A stretch of DNA of 64,000 nucleotides from Mobilicoccus caccae (GTDB lineage: Bacteria; Actinomycetota; Actinomycetes; Actinomycetales; Dermatophilaceae): contig NZ_BSUO01000002.1 in assembly GCF_030161635.1 (NCBI RefSeq), forward strand, positions 1 through 64,000. The letters are read 5' to 3'. The first letter of the stretch is position 1. Every line of letters begins with the position of its first letter. A program made the position numbers and the translations under genes. Below the pieces are notes generated by a model. The model was not told the DNA's origin. It saw only the letters and a list, made by a program, of their open reading frames with translations, and did no database searches. Shown piece after piece: positions 50,979 through 60,548 of the stretch.

Positions 50979-51806
50979 GTGGCATCCCAGTTCGATAGCT
51001 GGGAGTCGTACTTCTACCCCGACACGATCGACCCGCTGACGGGGATCGGGACGCTGCGCAACCTCTACGACGAGCGCGACGCACGGGTGCTGTCTCGGAT
51101 GGAGTACACCGACACCACCGTGCGCGCCGTGCAGCTCGGTAACGGCGAGGTCGACGTGCCGCGCACGTTCGACGGGGAGCACCTACGCGCGATCCACCGG
51201 CACCTGTTCCAGGACGTCTACGAATGGGCGGGGGAGTACCGCACCGTGGAAATGTCGAAGGGTCCAGGGCGCGGCTTCGGTGAGGTCAAGACGGGCGAGG
51301 TCGACCGGTATCTGTCGGACGCCCGCCAGCTCGTGACGTCGACCGACTGGGCCAAGATCAGCCGCAACGATTTCGTGGCCACGGCCTCGACCGTGTTCGC
51401 CTACGTCAACCAGGCGCACCCGTTCCGCGAGGGCAACGGCCGCACGTCGAAGGTGTTCATGGCCCACGTGGCCGAGCAGTCGCCGTATCGGTTCGACTTC
51501 GCTCGCGTGAGCCCGGAGCAGTGGAACGCGGGATCGGCCATGAGCCGACCCGACATGTTCGCCTACGCTCCCGAGCCGGCCTCTCTCGTCCCGGTGTTCG
51601 CCGCGGTGACCGTCGAGCGCACCGCACCGCCGGCCGCCCCTGACAGGGCCGCTCAGGCACGCTCAGCGCTCAGCGCGTCCTATCCCCGTCCCGCGTCCGA
51701 GGCGACGAAGCAGACACCGCAGCAGGGCACACAGGCCCGGCCGCCGAGTGCCGGCTACCGCGGCCCTCAGATGCCGGGCCACGGCTCCAATGTCGGTCGC
51801 GATTGA
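50979..51806 (+). CDS. Fic-domain toxin (VbhT-like AMP transferase)
   Basis: 275 residues. Fic core residues 60-190 with HPFREGNGRTSKVF at about 147-160: catalytic His and GNGR kept, but the final Arg of HPFx(D/E)GNGRxxR is Lys. The preceding flap is RTVEMSKGPGRGFG. The C-terminal 75 residues are Pro/Ala/Gln-rich and disordered with no BID domain. VbhT-type toxins modify target proteins by AMP transfer and stabilise conjugative plasmids. Confidence 0.85.
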   Translation: MASQFDSWESYFYPDTIDPLTGIGTLRNLYDERDARVLSRMEYTDTTVRAVQLGNGEVDVPRTFDGEHLRAIHRHLFQDVYEWAGEYRTVEMSKGPGRGFGEVKTGEVDRYLSDARQLVTSTDWAKISRNDFVATASTVFAYVNQAHPFREGNGRTSKVFMAHVAEQSPYRFDFARVSPEQWNAGSAMSRPDMFAYAPEPASLVPVFAAVTVERTAPPAAPDRAAQARSALSASYPRPASEATKQTPQQGTQARPPSAGYRGPQMPGHGSNVGRD

Positions 51807-51818
51807 TAGAGAGATTCC

Positions 51819-52151
51819 ATGTTCTTTGACTCGCTCGTCCCCAACCTCGTAACCGGGCTCGGAACGCTGTTCTTTGCCGTCGGCGTCGTCCTGCTGCTGA
51901 CGCTCCGCGATCGGTTCGGAGCGACGCCGGCAGGTGCTCGCCGGCTCCTGTGGGCGATCGGGTTCTCTGAGCTGGGCGTGGTTCTGTGGATCGTCGCCCT
52001 GTGGCTCGACGGCACCGTCTGGCTTCCCGGTCGGATCATCGCCACGGTGGCCGTGACGGCGGGCGTCGCATTCGCCGTGTGGCGGTTGACGCGGTTCGTT
52101 CGTCAGCGTCGCGCACAGGCAGCTCAGGACGCTGAGCGGGCGCACCCGTGA
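51819..52151 (+). CDS. three-span membrane protein (110 aa)
   Basis: ATG after GAGAGATTCC. Spans near residues 10-28, 43-62 and 70-90. Starts 12 bp after the Fic gene and overlaps the recombinase start (GTGA), so it is in the same operon. Function unknown. Confidence 0.65.
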   Translation: MFFDSLVPNLVTGLGTLFFAVGVVLLLTLRDRFGATPAGARRLLWAIGFSELGVVLWIVALWLDGTVWLPGRIIATVAVTAGVAFAVWRLTRFVRQRRAQAAQDAERAHP

Positions 52152-52735
52152 CGAACGTCGTCGGCTACGCGCGCGTGTCCAAGCGCGAGCAGAACCCCGC
52201 GGCCCAGGAGGCCGAGCTGCGCGCGGCCGGTGCTTCTCGAGTATTCGTTGACCACGGCGAGTCGAGCCGCATCGCAGACCGTCCGCAGTGGCTCGCCTGC
52301 CTCGACTACCTCCGCGAGGGCGACACCCTCCTGGTGCGCCGCCTCGATCGGCTCGGAGGGTCGGAGCGGATCATCATCGAGACGCTGCACGACCTCGACC
52401 GCCGAGGGGTGAACATCAAGAGCCTGACGGAACCGATGATCGACACCACAACACCGATGGGCCGCGCACTGTTCGGCATGGTCGCCGTGTTCGCGCAGCT
52501 CCGCGTCGACACGATCCGGGAGAACACCATGCGCGGCCTCGCTCACGCGAAGTCGCAGGGAAGGGTCGGTGGCCGGCCGTCGAAGATGACGCCGGAGAAG
52601 ATCGCACAGGCGCATCGGATGCGCGCCGAGCATCGCAGCCTCGACCACATCGCCGCGGTGCTCAGCGTCGGCAAGTCGACCGTTGCCCGCGCCCTCAACA
52701 AGGCCGATCAGGAACTCACTCAGACGCAGCGGTAG
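52148..52735 (+). CDS. serine recombinase (invertase/resolvase family)
   Basis: 195 residues, GTG start. VVGYARVSKREQNPAAQEAE (catalytic Ser), RRLDRLGGSERIIIETLHDL, PMGRALFGMVAVFAQLRVDT, C-terminal HTH HIAAVLSVGKSTVARAL. Distinct from the recombinase at 7533. May resolve multimers or have mediated the rearrangements near 53.8 kb. Its 3' end overlaps an opposite-strand gene by 20 nt. Confidence 0.9.
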   Translation: MTNVVGYARVSKREQNPAAQEAELRAAGASRVFVDHGESSRIADRPQWLACLDYLREGDTLLVRRLDRLGGSERIIIETLHDLDRRGVNIKSLTEPMIDTTTPMGRALFGMVAVFAQLRVDTIRENTMRGLAHAKSQGRVGGRPSKMTPEKIAQAHRMRAEHRSLDHIAAVLSVGKSTVARALNKADQELTQTQR

Positions 52736-52964
52736 CGCCGCCCTGGTCGGCGTGAAGCAGCACGCCGGGCGCGACGTCGAGAGCGCCGGCTATCGCGTTC
52801 AGCTCGTCGACCGTGAGGCCGCACGGCCTGGTCAGGTGCAGTCGCCGGGTGAGGGTGCGCAGCTTGATCCCGGTCGCGTCGGCCAACCACTCGACCGTCA
52901 GACCCCGAGTGTCGAGCACGCGCCGGATGCGCTGCGCGACCTGCACCGCGATTGATCGCGTCAT
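52716..52964 (-). CDS. XRE-type helix-turn-helix protein (82 aa)
   Basis: HTH at TVEWLADATGIKLRTLTRRL with a following GLTVDELNAIAGALDVAPGV, a Cro/C1 fold. Overlaps its upstream partner by ATGA, an arrangement often seen in toxin-antitoxin or small regulatory pairs. Confidence 0.75.
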   Translation of the reverse strand: MTRSIAVQVAQRIRRVLDTRGLTVEWLADATGIKLRTLTRRLHLTRPCGLTVDELNAIAGALDVAPGVLLHADQGGATAASE

Positions 52965-53187
52965 CGGTCATCGTCCCCCAACTCACCCTCACGAGTGAGC
53001 GTGTCGATCACCGTTACGACGTCGCCCCCGGCACCGTCACGGATGCCGCGAGCCTATAGCCAGAGCGACCGTACTCGTAGAGCTGCTGGTCACGTTCACC
53101 CACATTTCGCATAAGCCGACCGCGCTCCTCATCCGACGTCGGCAGTGTCGTTGTCAGCGTTGCGAAACTCACGGGTCTACTCATCGT
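52961..53187 (-). CDS. small protein paired with the XRE regulator (one-base frameshift)
   Basis: ATG 53187. As read it stops at 53014; one extra G in GGGGG near 53026 gives VPGGDVVTVIDTLTREGELG and a stop overlapping the next ATG (ATGA), about 76 residues. The exact restoration of a coupled overlap supports the correction. Function unknown. Confidence 0.6.
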
Positions 53188-53438
53188 TCGATCCCAATCC
53201 CTTGTTGTGTGTCCGATGAAAGTAGGCAGTTCGGCGGTACGCCGAGGTGCCGGCTTTCTCGGAACACTTGCCGCCTTGCACGCAGCGGAGAGCCGGTCAA
53301 GGGGAGCCCGCAGGGCTCTCCCGAAGGGACGCGAAGCGCCCTTGACGGGATCGGGAGCGGAGTGCAACCCCGCAACGCGGGGACACACGAAAGCCCCACG
53401 CCGCAGAGCGGAACGTGGGGCCGAGAACGTGGGAGCGA
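53188..53438. other. hairpin-rich non-coding region, candidate oriT plus terminator
   Basis: GTCAAGGG / CCCTTGAC (53296-53303, 53339-53346) enclosing GAGCCC / GGGCTC (53304-53318); CCCCGC / GCGGGG (53368-53382); GCCCCACG / CGTGGGGC (53393-53421). Lies beside the relaxase remnant, where an origin of transfer would be expected; the last hairpin may terminate the 53439 gene. Confidence 0.45.
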
Positions 53439-53805
53439 TCAGCCCTCCGTAGAAGGCTCCGACGACGCATCGTCAGCCGCCGCGGGTGCCGAGCTGGACG
53501 CAGGCTTGCGCGTCGATCGACGCCGGGTGCGCGCCTTCTTGTCGGGCTCCGCAAACCCGATCTTGCGCAGCTCGTCGGCCGACCATCCGGCGCTCAGCGC
53601 AGCCGAGTAGGCGCGCACGTCCTCCCGCTCCGCGGTCGCGATCCGCTCAGCGATCCGCGCCTGTAGGTCGGCCAGCTCGCGCGCCGTCTCGTCGCGCACA
53701 TCGCTGAGCGACTGCCGCGCCTCCGCGACGGTACGAACCGCAGTCAGGCGGTCATCCTGTAGACGTCGCGCGCGCTCGATTGCTTCCTCTGGGCACGACG
53801 GACGT
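53439..53805 (-). pseudogene. 5'-truncated gene for a helical, possibly mobilisation-accessory protein
   Basis: Open frame to 53805 without a convincing start; GTG 53699 would give 86 residues. Protein-like sequence continues upstream of that (EEAIERARRLQDDRLTAVRT, VAEARQSLSD) up to about 53790, where it meets relaxase sequence on the other strand. The body has EREDVRAYSAALSAGWSADE and a basic Ser/Ala tail. MobC-like role is only suggested by position. Confidence 0.5.
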
Positions 53806-54706
53806 CATCACCGGCTACTCGGTGGCGAGCCGACCGGCCGACGGCGAGCGTCCGATTTGGTACGGCGGCGGCCAGATGGGCCGCGACCTCACCCTGCCGA
53901 GGCTCCGCGAGGGATGGCCCGACACACCCACCGGGGCGACCGACGCGGCCGCCGAGTGGCAGGCGGCGGGACGAGGCCGGCGGCCCGTTGCACCTGGTCG
54001 CGAAATGCGCGAACCGGACCCCGAGCTGTGGCAGCGCCACACCGAGGAAATCGGGCAGCTCCGCGAGCAGCTTAGGTCGATCCCGCTCGACGACCGCGAC
54101 ACCTGGTCGACGGTCGCACGTCAGACCGCGGCCGCGTTCGCAGCCTGGTCGAACGCCGTCGAGGAGACACCCGGCGACCTGGCCGAGGCATCCGACGCAC
54201 TCGCCAAGTCGGCACAGACCTACCGTCGCCCGGTGAAGCCCCAGCGTGCCGGCCGGGTGGCAATGTCAGGTGCGACGATGCTCCTCGCCAGCGTCGCCCG
54301 AGGCGGCCAGGGAACAGCCGCACAGCTCGCCATGCTGCGCCAGCTCATGAACCTCTCCCAGGCCGTCTACGACGCCGCCAAGGCCGCAGGAGAAGCGCGG
54401 CAGGCAGCGAACGTCGAGGCCGCCGTGCGGGAGCGCGTGATGAACGTGCGGCGTCAGCTCGAAGCGGTGCCGGCCACCACAGCCGCGTCGACCACGACGG
54501 CCCCGACGTCGACCGCCACGGCGACCGCACCCACGATCGACCGCTCCGCGATCGTCGACGCATCCGTGCAGGAAGCGCTCGACAAGATGCAGCGCGCGGA
54601 GGAGAAGCGCAGCAACACCACCGGCTCGCCGGTTCCGCCCCAGGTGGAGCCCGCGCGGCCGCGCACCACGACGAAGCCGGGCGCAGATCGCGGCCCGGAG
54701 CGATGA
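53780..54706 (+). pseudogene. relaxase C-terminal remnant, nuclease domain missing
   Basis: Frame from TTG 53780; likeness begins at TDVITGYSVASRPADGERPI then WYGGGQMGRDLTLPRLREGW, the segment that follows the nuclease domain in actinobacterial relaxase/mobilisation proteins. The rest is the helical C-terminal tail. The N-terminal two thirds, with catalytic Tyr and His residues, are not found anywhere in the plasmid. No ribosome site before TTG. It could persist as an accessory protein but cannot nick DNA. Confidence 0.75.
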
Positions 54707-54720
54707 GAAGGAGTCAGATC

Positions 54721-55563
54721 ATGGCCGATGAGAGCGACGGCATCGAGGAAGCATTCGAAGGGCAGCTCCGCATCGCCGTCACCGCGGCGGGCCGCGTAGG
54801 CGAAGCGTTCGCCCGTGGCCGCGAGGAAGCGGCGCGACGAGCGCAGGCGCAGAGCGAGCAGGCGGCCCGCGAACTGTCGTCACGGTTCGAGGCAGAGAAG
54901 CGCGCAGCTCGCGTCGAGCTGGGTGGTGTGTACCGCTCCGATTGGTGGGACAAGGCGACGCCGCAGCAGATCGGCGGCGCACTCACCACGGCGCGCGCGT
55001 GGGGCACGGAAGACCCCGAGGCGCAGCGCGCGGAGGGCCGCATCCGCGACGAGCTCCGCACGCGCTACGGCGTCGACGTCGACAACACCGGCGCCGATCC
55101 CGCGGCCGTCCAGGCGGCCGTCGAGGCTGAGCAGCTGCGCCGGCAGTCCGACACCGAGCGTCAGCGCAGCGCCACCGAGCAGGCCGAAGCGGTCGCACTC
55201 TCGCGCCAGGCCGACGAAGCTGACCGCGCGGCCGAGGCGTCCCGCGACACCGCCGACACCACTCCCGACGAGGGAGAGCGCGAGCAGGCACAGGTGCAGG
55301 CCGAGCGCGAGCAGAACCGCGCCGAGGCCACCCGCGAGAAGGCCGAGCCGCTGTACGACTCGTCCGAGCGGCGCGAGCGCGACGCCGACAAGCTCGAACA
55401 GCGCGGCGTGGCCAAGGAGGCCGTCAGCGCGAAGATGGCCGCCGACGTCAGCCAGGGCAAGCCGGCCACCGAGGCGGTCAAGGCGCAGCAGCTACAGAGC
55501 ACCAAGGCGCGGCCGAACCGGTCGCGCTCGTCGAAGGTGCAGCGCACTGAGATTGGTCGATGA
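54721..55563 (+). CDS. coiled-coil protein of the mobilisation operon (280 aa)
   Basis: ATG 54721 after AAGGAG. Long Ala/Glu/Arg helices (REEAARRAQAQSEQAARELS, DTERQRSATEQAEAVALSRQ), one globular patch VYRSDWWDKATPQQIGGALT. Typical gene behind relaxases of this type; function unknown. ATGA overlap with the membrane protein. Confidence 0.7.
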   Translation: MADESDGIEEAFEGQLRIAVTAAGRVGEAFARGREEAARRAQAQSEQAARELSSRFEAEKRAARVELGGVYRSDWWDKATPQQIGGALTTARAWGTEDPEAQRAEGRIRDELRTRYGVDVDNTGADPAAVQAAVEAEQLRRQSDTERQRSATEQAEAVALSRQADEADRAAEASRDTADTTPDEGEREQAQVQAEREQNRAEATREKAEPLYDSSERRERDADKLEQRGVAKEAVSAKMAADVSQGKPATEAVKAQQLQSTKARPNRSRSSKVQRTEIGR

Positions 55564-56021
55564 GCGTCCGCGGGAGGCGCATCGCGCAGCTCGTTAGCGT
55601 CGGAGTCGTCGCGGCGGCCGTCGGGTTCGGCGCGCGTAGCCTCCTCCCACCGTTCGCGGACGACGCATTTTGGCGCGCGTTCTGGTCAGGCCCGCCGATG
55701 GCGGGCCTGTTCGCCATCGGCGCGGCCGCGGTCGCTTTCTACCCGGCCTACCGGTCGACACTGATCGCGCGCGAGAACGCCGCACGCGAGCAATGGTGGA
55801 AGCGGGCGGAATGGGCGCTCGGGCAAGCTGGTTCTGACAATCAGACTGACCGCGAAGTCGCGAACGACGCCCTGGTGGCGCTGTTCGACGAAGCGACCGA
55901 GACGGAGGGCAAGATGATCTACCGCACGATGCAGAACTTGCAGGACGCGAGCGGCGTAGACAGCGAGCCCGTATCGGCGGAAACTAGTAGTAGATGGAGG
56001 TGGCTACCGTGGGTGAAGTGA
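55560..56021 (+). CDS. small membrane protein, complete copy
   Basis: Complete 153-residue version of the gene cut at position 1; begins MSVRGRRIAQLVSVGVVAAA and overlaps the previous stop (ATGA). Confidence 0.75.
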   Translation: MSVRGRRIAQLVSVGVVAAAVGFGARSLLPPFADDAFWRAFWSGPPMAGLFAIGAAAVAFYPAYRSTLIARENAAREQWWKRAEWALGQAGSDNQTDREVANDALVALFDEATETEGKMIYRTMQNLQDASGVDSEPVSAETSSRWRWLPWVK

Positions 56022-56176
56022 CGAAGAAGGCAAGCAGCTTGCAGCGTCGGATCGCGGCTGGCAAAGCCGAGCCGATCAGCGATCGCGAGCGGGCGCAGCT
56101 CCAAGAACTCCGACAGGCCTACATTCGCCGGTTCGGGAAAGACCCCGACGCGCGGACCGTCGCCAAGACTGCCTGA
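56009..56176 (+). CDS. small basic protein, second reading of 448-615
   Basis: Identical to the gene at 448. Confidence 0.6.
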   Translation: MGEVTKKASSLQRRIAAGKAEPISDRERAQLQELRQAYIRRFGKDPDARTVAKTA

Positions 56177-56187
56177 GCAGCCGTCTA

Positions 56188-56241
56188 AGCGCACGAGAGA
56201 GGGACCGACCCACTGGGCCGGTCCCTCTCTCGTTGTGCGCT
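56188..56241. terminator. bidirectional terminator, second reading of 627-680
   Basis: Identical to 627-680. Confidence 0.75.
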
Positions 56242-57002
56242 CAGACGCCCGTAGGCGGCTCCTCGCGCAGGTCCGGGTACAAACCCTTCGGGGGTGCCGT
56301 GTACGGCAGCTCAGCGCCCTTCTGATCGTCGTTCGTGTTCACCCGGCCATCACCAGCCCCGGCGGCCGCGAACGGGCCGTGAGGGTCGAGCAGGACGCTC
56401 ATGTGGTGCTCGGCGTGATCGCGGAACCAGACGCTCATTCCCGTCGTCGGGTCCAGGCGTAGATGCTCCCACGCCCGCCACAGAGCGTCGAGCCGAATCA
56501 CGGCCTCCGGGTAGTTCCACCAGTCGGCCGCCCACACGCTGCGCTCCCCGTCGACGCGGCGACGGTAGTTCTTCACCAGGTACTCGCGCACGAACTCGTC
56601 GACCGAGCCGTAGTACAGCGCCGGCTCCTCGTCGGCCGGCTCCTCCTCGTCGAGGGCATCCATCGCCGCGGTGACCGCACGACGGGCGGCCGTGGCCGCC
56701 TGCGCTTGCAGCTCCTCGATCACTGAGGGGTCCAGCGCCTCGTCGACCTCGGCCGCGACGGCATCCTTCACCGCCGCGGTGATGGCCTTCTGCACCGCGG
56801 CGCGAATCGCCGGGGCCGCGAGGTTCGTCGCGACGTCGGCAATGTCGATCCCGAACAGCCGGCCGGGCTCGCGCTCCGGCAGCTCCGGCAGCTCGGCGTC
56901 GTCGGGGACGTCGCGCGGGTCGGGCTCGTCGCCCTCGTCCAGCTCGAACGGTTCCGCCTCGATCCCCTCGTCAGCGGGAGCGTCGCCCCAGTTGTCGCTC
57001 AT
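56241..57002 (-). CDS. DUF4913 protein, second reading
   Basis: Identical to 680-1441. Confidence 0.85.
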   Translation of the reverse strand: MSDNWGDAPADEGIEAEPFELDEGDEPDPRDVPDDAELPELPEREPGRLFGIDIADVATNLAAPAIRAAVQKAITAAVKDAVAAEVDEALDPSVIEELQAQAATAARRAVTAAMDALDEEEPADEEPALYYGSVDEFVREYLVKNYRRRVDGERSVWAADWWNYPEAVIRLDALWRAWEHLRLDPTTGMSVWFRDHAEHHMSVLLDPHGPFAAAGAGDGRVNTNDDQKGAELPYTAPPKGLYPDLREEPPTGV

Positions 57003-57517
57003 CAGGCCGCCCCGTTCCCGTCGACGGTGGCCGCGACCTCACGCACCGACTCCTGCGCCTCGATGATCGTCCGCGACGCCTGCGGGTCGTGAGCTGCGAT
57101 CGACGCCTTGACCTTCTCGACGTGCGGGCCGGTCATCCACGGCTGCGTGCGAATCAGCGTCGGGCGGTTCCCCGACGAGAGCACCACGGCGCGACCCTTC
57201 GGCATCGCGGCCAGGTCGGCCACGTCCAGGATGCGCTCACGGTGGAGCTGCTGATTCACGCTGCGCCCGCCACGACCGGAGGACACCGACGACGCCTGCC
57301 GGTCGTAGTCACCGATCAGCTTGGAGAGGCTTTCCAGGAACGCATCTTCGGAGACACCGCCGCCGTAGACCTTCACGTTCGAGGCGCTCCACAGCTTCCG
57401 CATGCCCGAATCACCCCACACGTCGACGCCCTGCGACCACGACTGCCGCAACCCCGAGCCGATCGCCGGCCACGAACCCCTCAGCATCGCCACACCGGGC
57501 CGGATGCTCTCGCGCAC
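57002..57517 (-). pseudogene. coupling-protein C-terminal remnant, second reading
   Basis: Identical to 1441-1956. Confidence 0.8.
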
Positions 57518-57704
57518 ACACGCGACGATCGCAGTCGACCCCGCCGCGGTGGCTCACCCCCGGCCAGCCCACCACGATCCCGGAGGGATCGACGATCCTT
57601 CTGGGGGACGTTGAGTGCACCATCGAGCGGGCGCAGTGAACTACACCTGTGGCCGTCGGCGTGTCCTCCCCTTTGTGTTAAGGAAAACCGAGAGACTGGC
57701 GCGC

Positions 57705-57958
57705 ATGGGTACTCAGAACGGAAGGCCGAGCAAGGGACGTCGCGACGCCATTCTGGCGAAGCCCCCGTAGAGTTCGGCGCGATCTTGAAGCAGAACGCAG
57801 ATGCCGCCGGACTCTCCTATGGCGAGTACCTGGTGATGCTCGCGGCCGACGCACTGGGAATGCCTCAGTACGCACCGCCGCGCCCGCGCGATCGCGCAGC
57901 AGAGCTGCCGATCCCCGAGCTGAACACGGCCAAGGAGGCAACCTCGAAAGCCGCATAG
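57705..57958 (+). CDS. RHH-like regulator with frameshift, second reading
   Basis: Same CCCCC run and same break as 2144-2397, so if it is a sequencing error it is a systematic one. Confidence 0.6.
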
Positions 57959-58179
57959 AACGAGCGAACCCCCGCCTCTACGAGACGGGGGGCCGAAGCT
58001 AAGTGCCTGATCCTCTGAGTTTGGCGACCTGGTAGATCAAGGCAGTTCCAGAAAAAGCCGGTAAGGAACCGGACCTTCGCTGTACCCAGCGACCGAAGTC
58101 GAAAGGTGGTGCCATCATAGCGCGCGCTCCTCAAAAGCGATATCGCGTTCTCAGCGAGTCGTGGGCACTCACCACAGCA

Positions 58180-60212
58180 GTGAGCCCGCGGCCGCGCGTG
58201 CGCGTGGCCGTCGTCGACGCCTATGGCACCGTCCTGAACGACTACCGGGATCGCGCGATCGGCACGGCCGCTCCTGAGCGCCCGTGGGCTGTCTACCTCG
58301 CCGGCCCCGACAAGCGATTCCGTCTCCTCGCGTTCGACCTCGACGCCCACGGCGACCCCGCGGCCGCAGCTCGCGACGCCGACGTGCTCGGCGGCCTCCT
58401 CCGCGACGTCGGCCTGCCCTACGTCCTCTGCGAGTCCGGGCCGACCGGCGGCCGGCACCTGTGGGTCGGCTTAGGCGAGTCCGTCGACGCTGAAACCGTC
58501 GCCACCCTCGCCCGCCTCACCAAGCACCTGTGCCCCACCCTCGACCTGTCGCCGCTCAGCAACGCCGTAACCGGCTGTGTGCGGCCACCAGGAGCGCCCC
58601 ACCGTGCCGGCGGGCACTCCACGGTCCTCAGCGGCGACCTGGACGCGCTGCGCGCCCCCACGGCCACCGCGGCACAGGTCCGCGCGCTCGTGAGCCTCGT
58701 CGCCGGCCTCGTCGACGACACCGAGCCCGCACGGCCCATCGACCCCCGCTCACCGCTCCCCCTCGACTCCCACGGCCGCCTGCACCTGGCCGGCCCACGC
58801 CGCCAGCTCCCCGCCAACAGCTCCGCAGCTCTCCGAGAGACACCCATCGACGCCTCAGCGACGCTCTGGCGCGTCCTGATCGGCGCAGCGGCCGCCAGGT
58901 GGCGGCACGCCGACGTCGCCGCCCTCGTCGACACCGAGCCCGGCCTAGAGCACGTCCGCAGCCGCGTCACCACCCGCGGCCGCGCAGCTCGCCCCCGAGG
59001 CGAGCAGGCCGCCGTGCTCGGCCGACAGTGGAACAAGGCCGTGCGCTACGTCGCCGCGAGTGACCGCCAGATCGGGGACGATCCCACGTTCGACCGCCGC
59101 GCCGACGCGATGGCCGCGCACGTCCGCGACGTGCAGCTCCGCGCCGACGCGGCCGCCGGCCGCTGGACCCGCGGAGGCGGCCCCGCCGATCGCCGCATCC
59201 TCGACGTGCTGAGCTTCCTCGCCCTGCACGCCCTCAGCGCCTCCGTGGAGGCCGACACCCGCCGCCTGGCCCTGTTGGCCGGGGTCGGCCGCGAGACGGC
59301 CAGGACGGCGCTGCTGCGCCTCGCAGAGGACGGATGGATCGCCCAGACCGCGGCCGCGGACGGCCCCCGCGCCGCTCACTGGACGATCGACCCGCAGAGC
59401 ACTCTCCACAGCAACACGGATCATGCCCGGTCACAAGCGGACCCGCGCCCCCTGGGGCCGGGGCCGCTGAGAGAACTACGCTCCTCGCAACGCTGCGCAC
59501 ACGAACGACGGATGCCGCACATGACCTGTTCACCGCTACCCGCCCCGCGCTCGGACACCTGGCCGGGAACCTCTACGCACGAATCGATTCCACAGCTCGC
59601 ACCCTCGACGAACTCTCCCCCACCATCGGCGCCGATCCTCTCCGAACCCGTCGACTCCTCGACCGCCTCACCTACGCCGGCATCGTCGAGCGCAGCCGGG
59701 ACGGATGGCACCGCGTCTACGCCCACTCCCCCGACGCGGCCGCCGAGCGCGCCGGAGTCGCCGGCCGACTCGACGCCCGCGTAGACCGCTACCGCGTCGA
59801 GCGCGAAGCATGGGCCTGGTGGAAGGCCGAGGAAGCGTGGATGCACGCACCCCGTCGACCCGATGCCCGAAGTCGACCGAGCCGCGGTCAACTCTCCCTC
59901 GTCCCCGACGACGGCACCCACGCCTACGGCCCGCACCCGCGCCGAGCCGATGGCCGGCTGGACTACGCCGCAGCTCGACGGATCATCATCGAGGAGCGCG
60001 AGGGAACGGCCGTGCGCCCCTACGAGCGCGACGCCGACGGAGATCTCCGCTCGAGAACCGTTGTCGACGAGACCCCCGCCGACGTCGACGCCGACGGCGA
60101 GTGGATCGACCCCGGCTATTGCTCCCACGGGATGACCGTCGGCGTCCGGTGCCGGTACTGCGACGGGCCAGCCGTGAAGCTGCTCGACACCCCGCAGCGC
60201 CGCGTCGCGTAG
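58180..60212 (+). CDS. replication protein, second reading, frameshifted
   Basis: Same gene as 2619-4652, but the C run at 59448-59452 has five Cs instead of six. The frame then leaves the protein (ending at 59784) while the true continuation runs in another frame to 60212. Direct evidence that run-length errors break genes in this assembly. Confidence 0.75.
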
Positions 60213-60291
60213 AGCCGATCCGCTGCGCGGAGGCGAGCCCAGGGGCTCGCTGGTCGAGCCGGCGGTGCCGGCACAGTCAGGGCCTACGGCC

Positions 60292-60495
60292 CGTTCTTTT
60301 GCCGTGAAGCCTTCGGCAGCATACGGTCGTCAACCCTCCACCCAAGCGGCTGCGCCGCCGGCTCCTCCGAGACTTTCGGCACGCGGTCGCTGCGCTCCCT
60401 TATTTCGCGCCGAAACTCTCTCCCCCACCGCCCTACGGGTTGAGCTCCGGGCATCCTCCCTAGCGGCGGTAAACCGCCTTCACGGCAAAAAAACG
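60292..60495. repeat. nested inverted-repeat element, copy A, second reading
   Basis: Identical to 4732-4935. Confidence 0.8.
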
Positions 60496-60548
60496 TGGAG
60501 GGGATGAGCAGAGAAATAACCCTATTACCGGCACGGAAGGTTCCGAAC

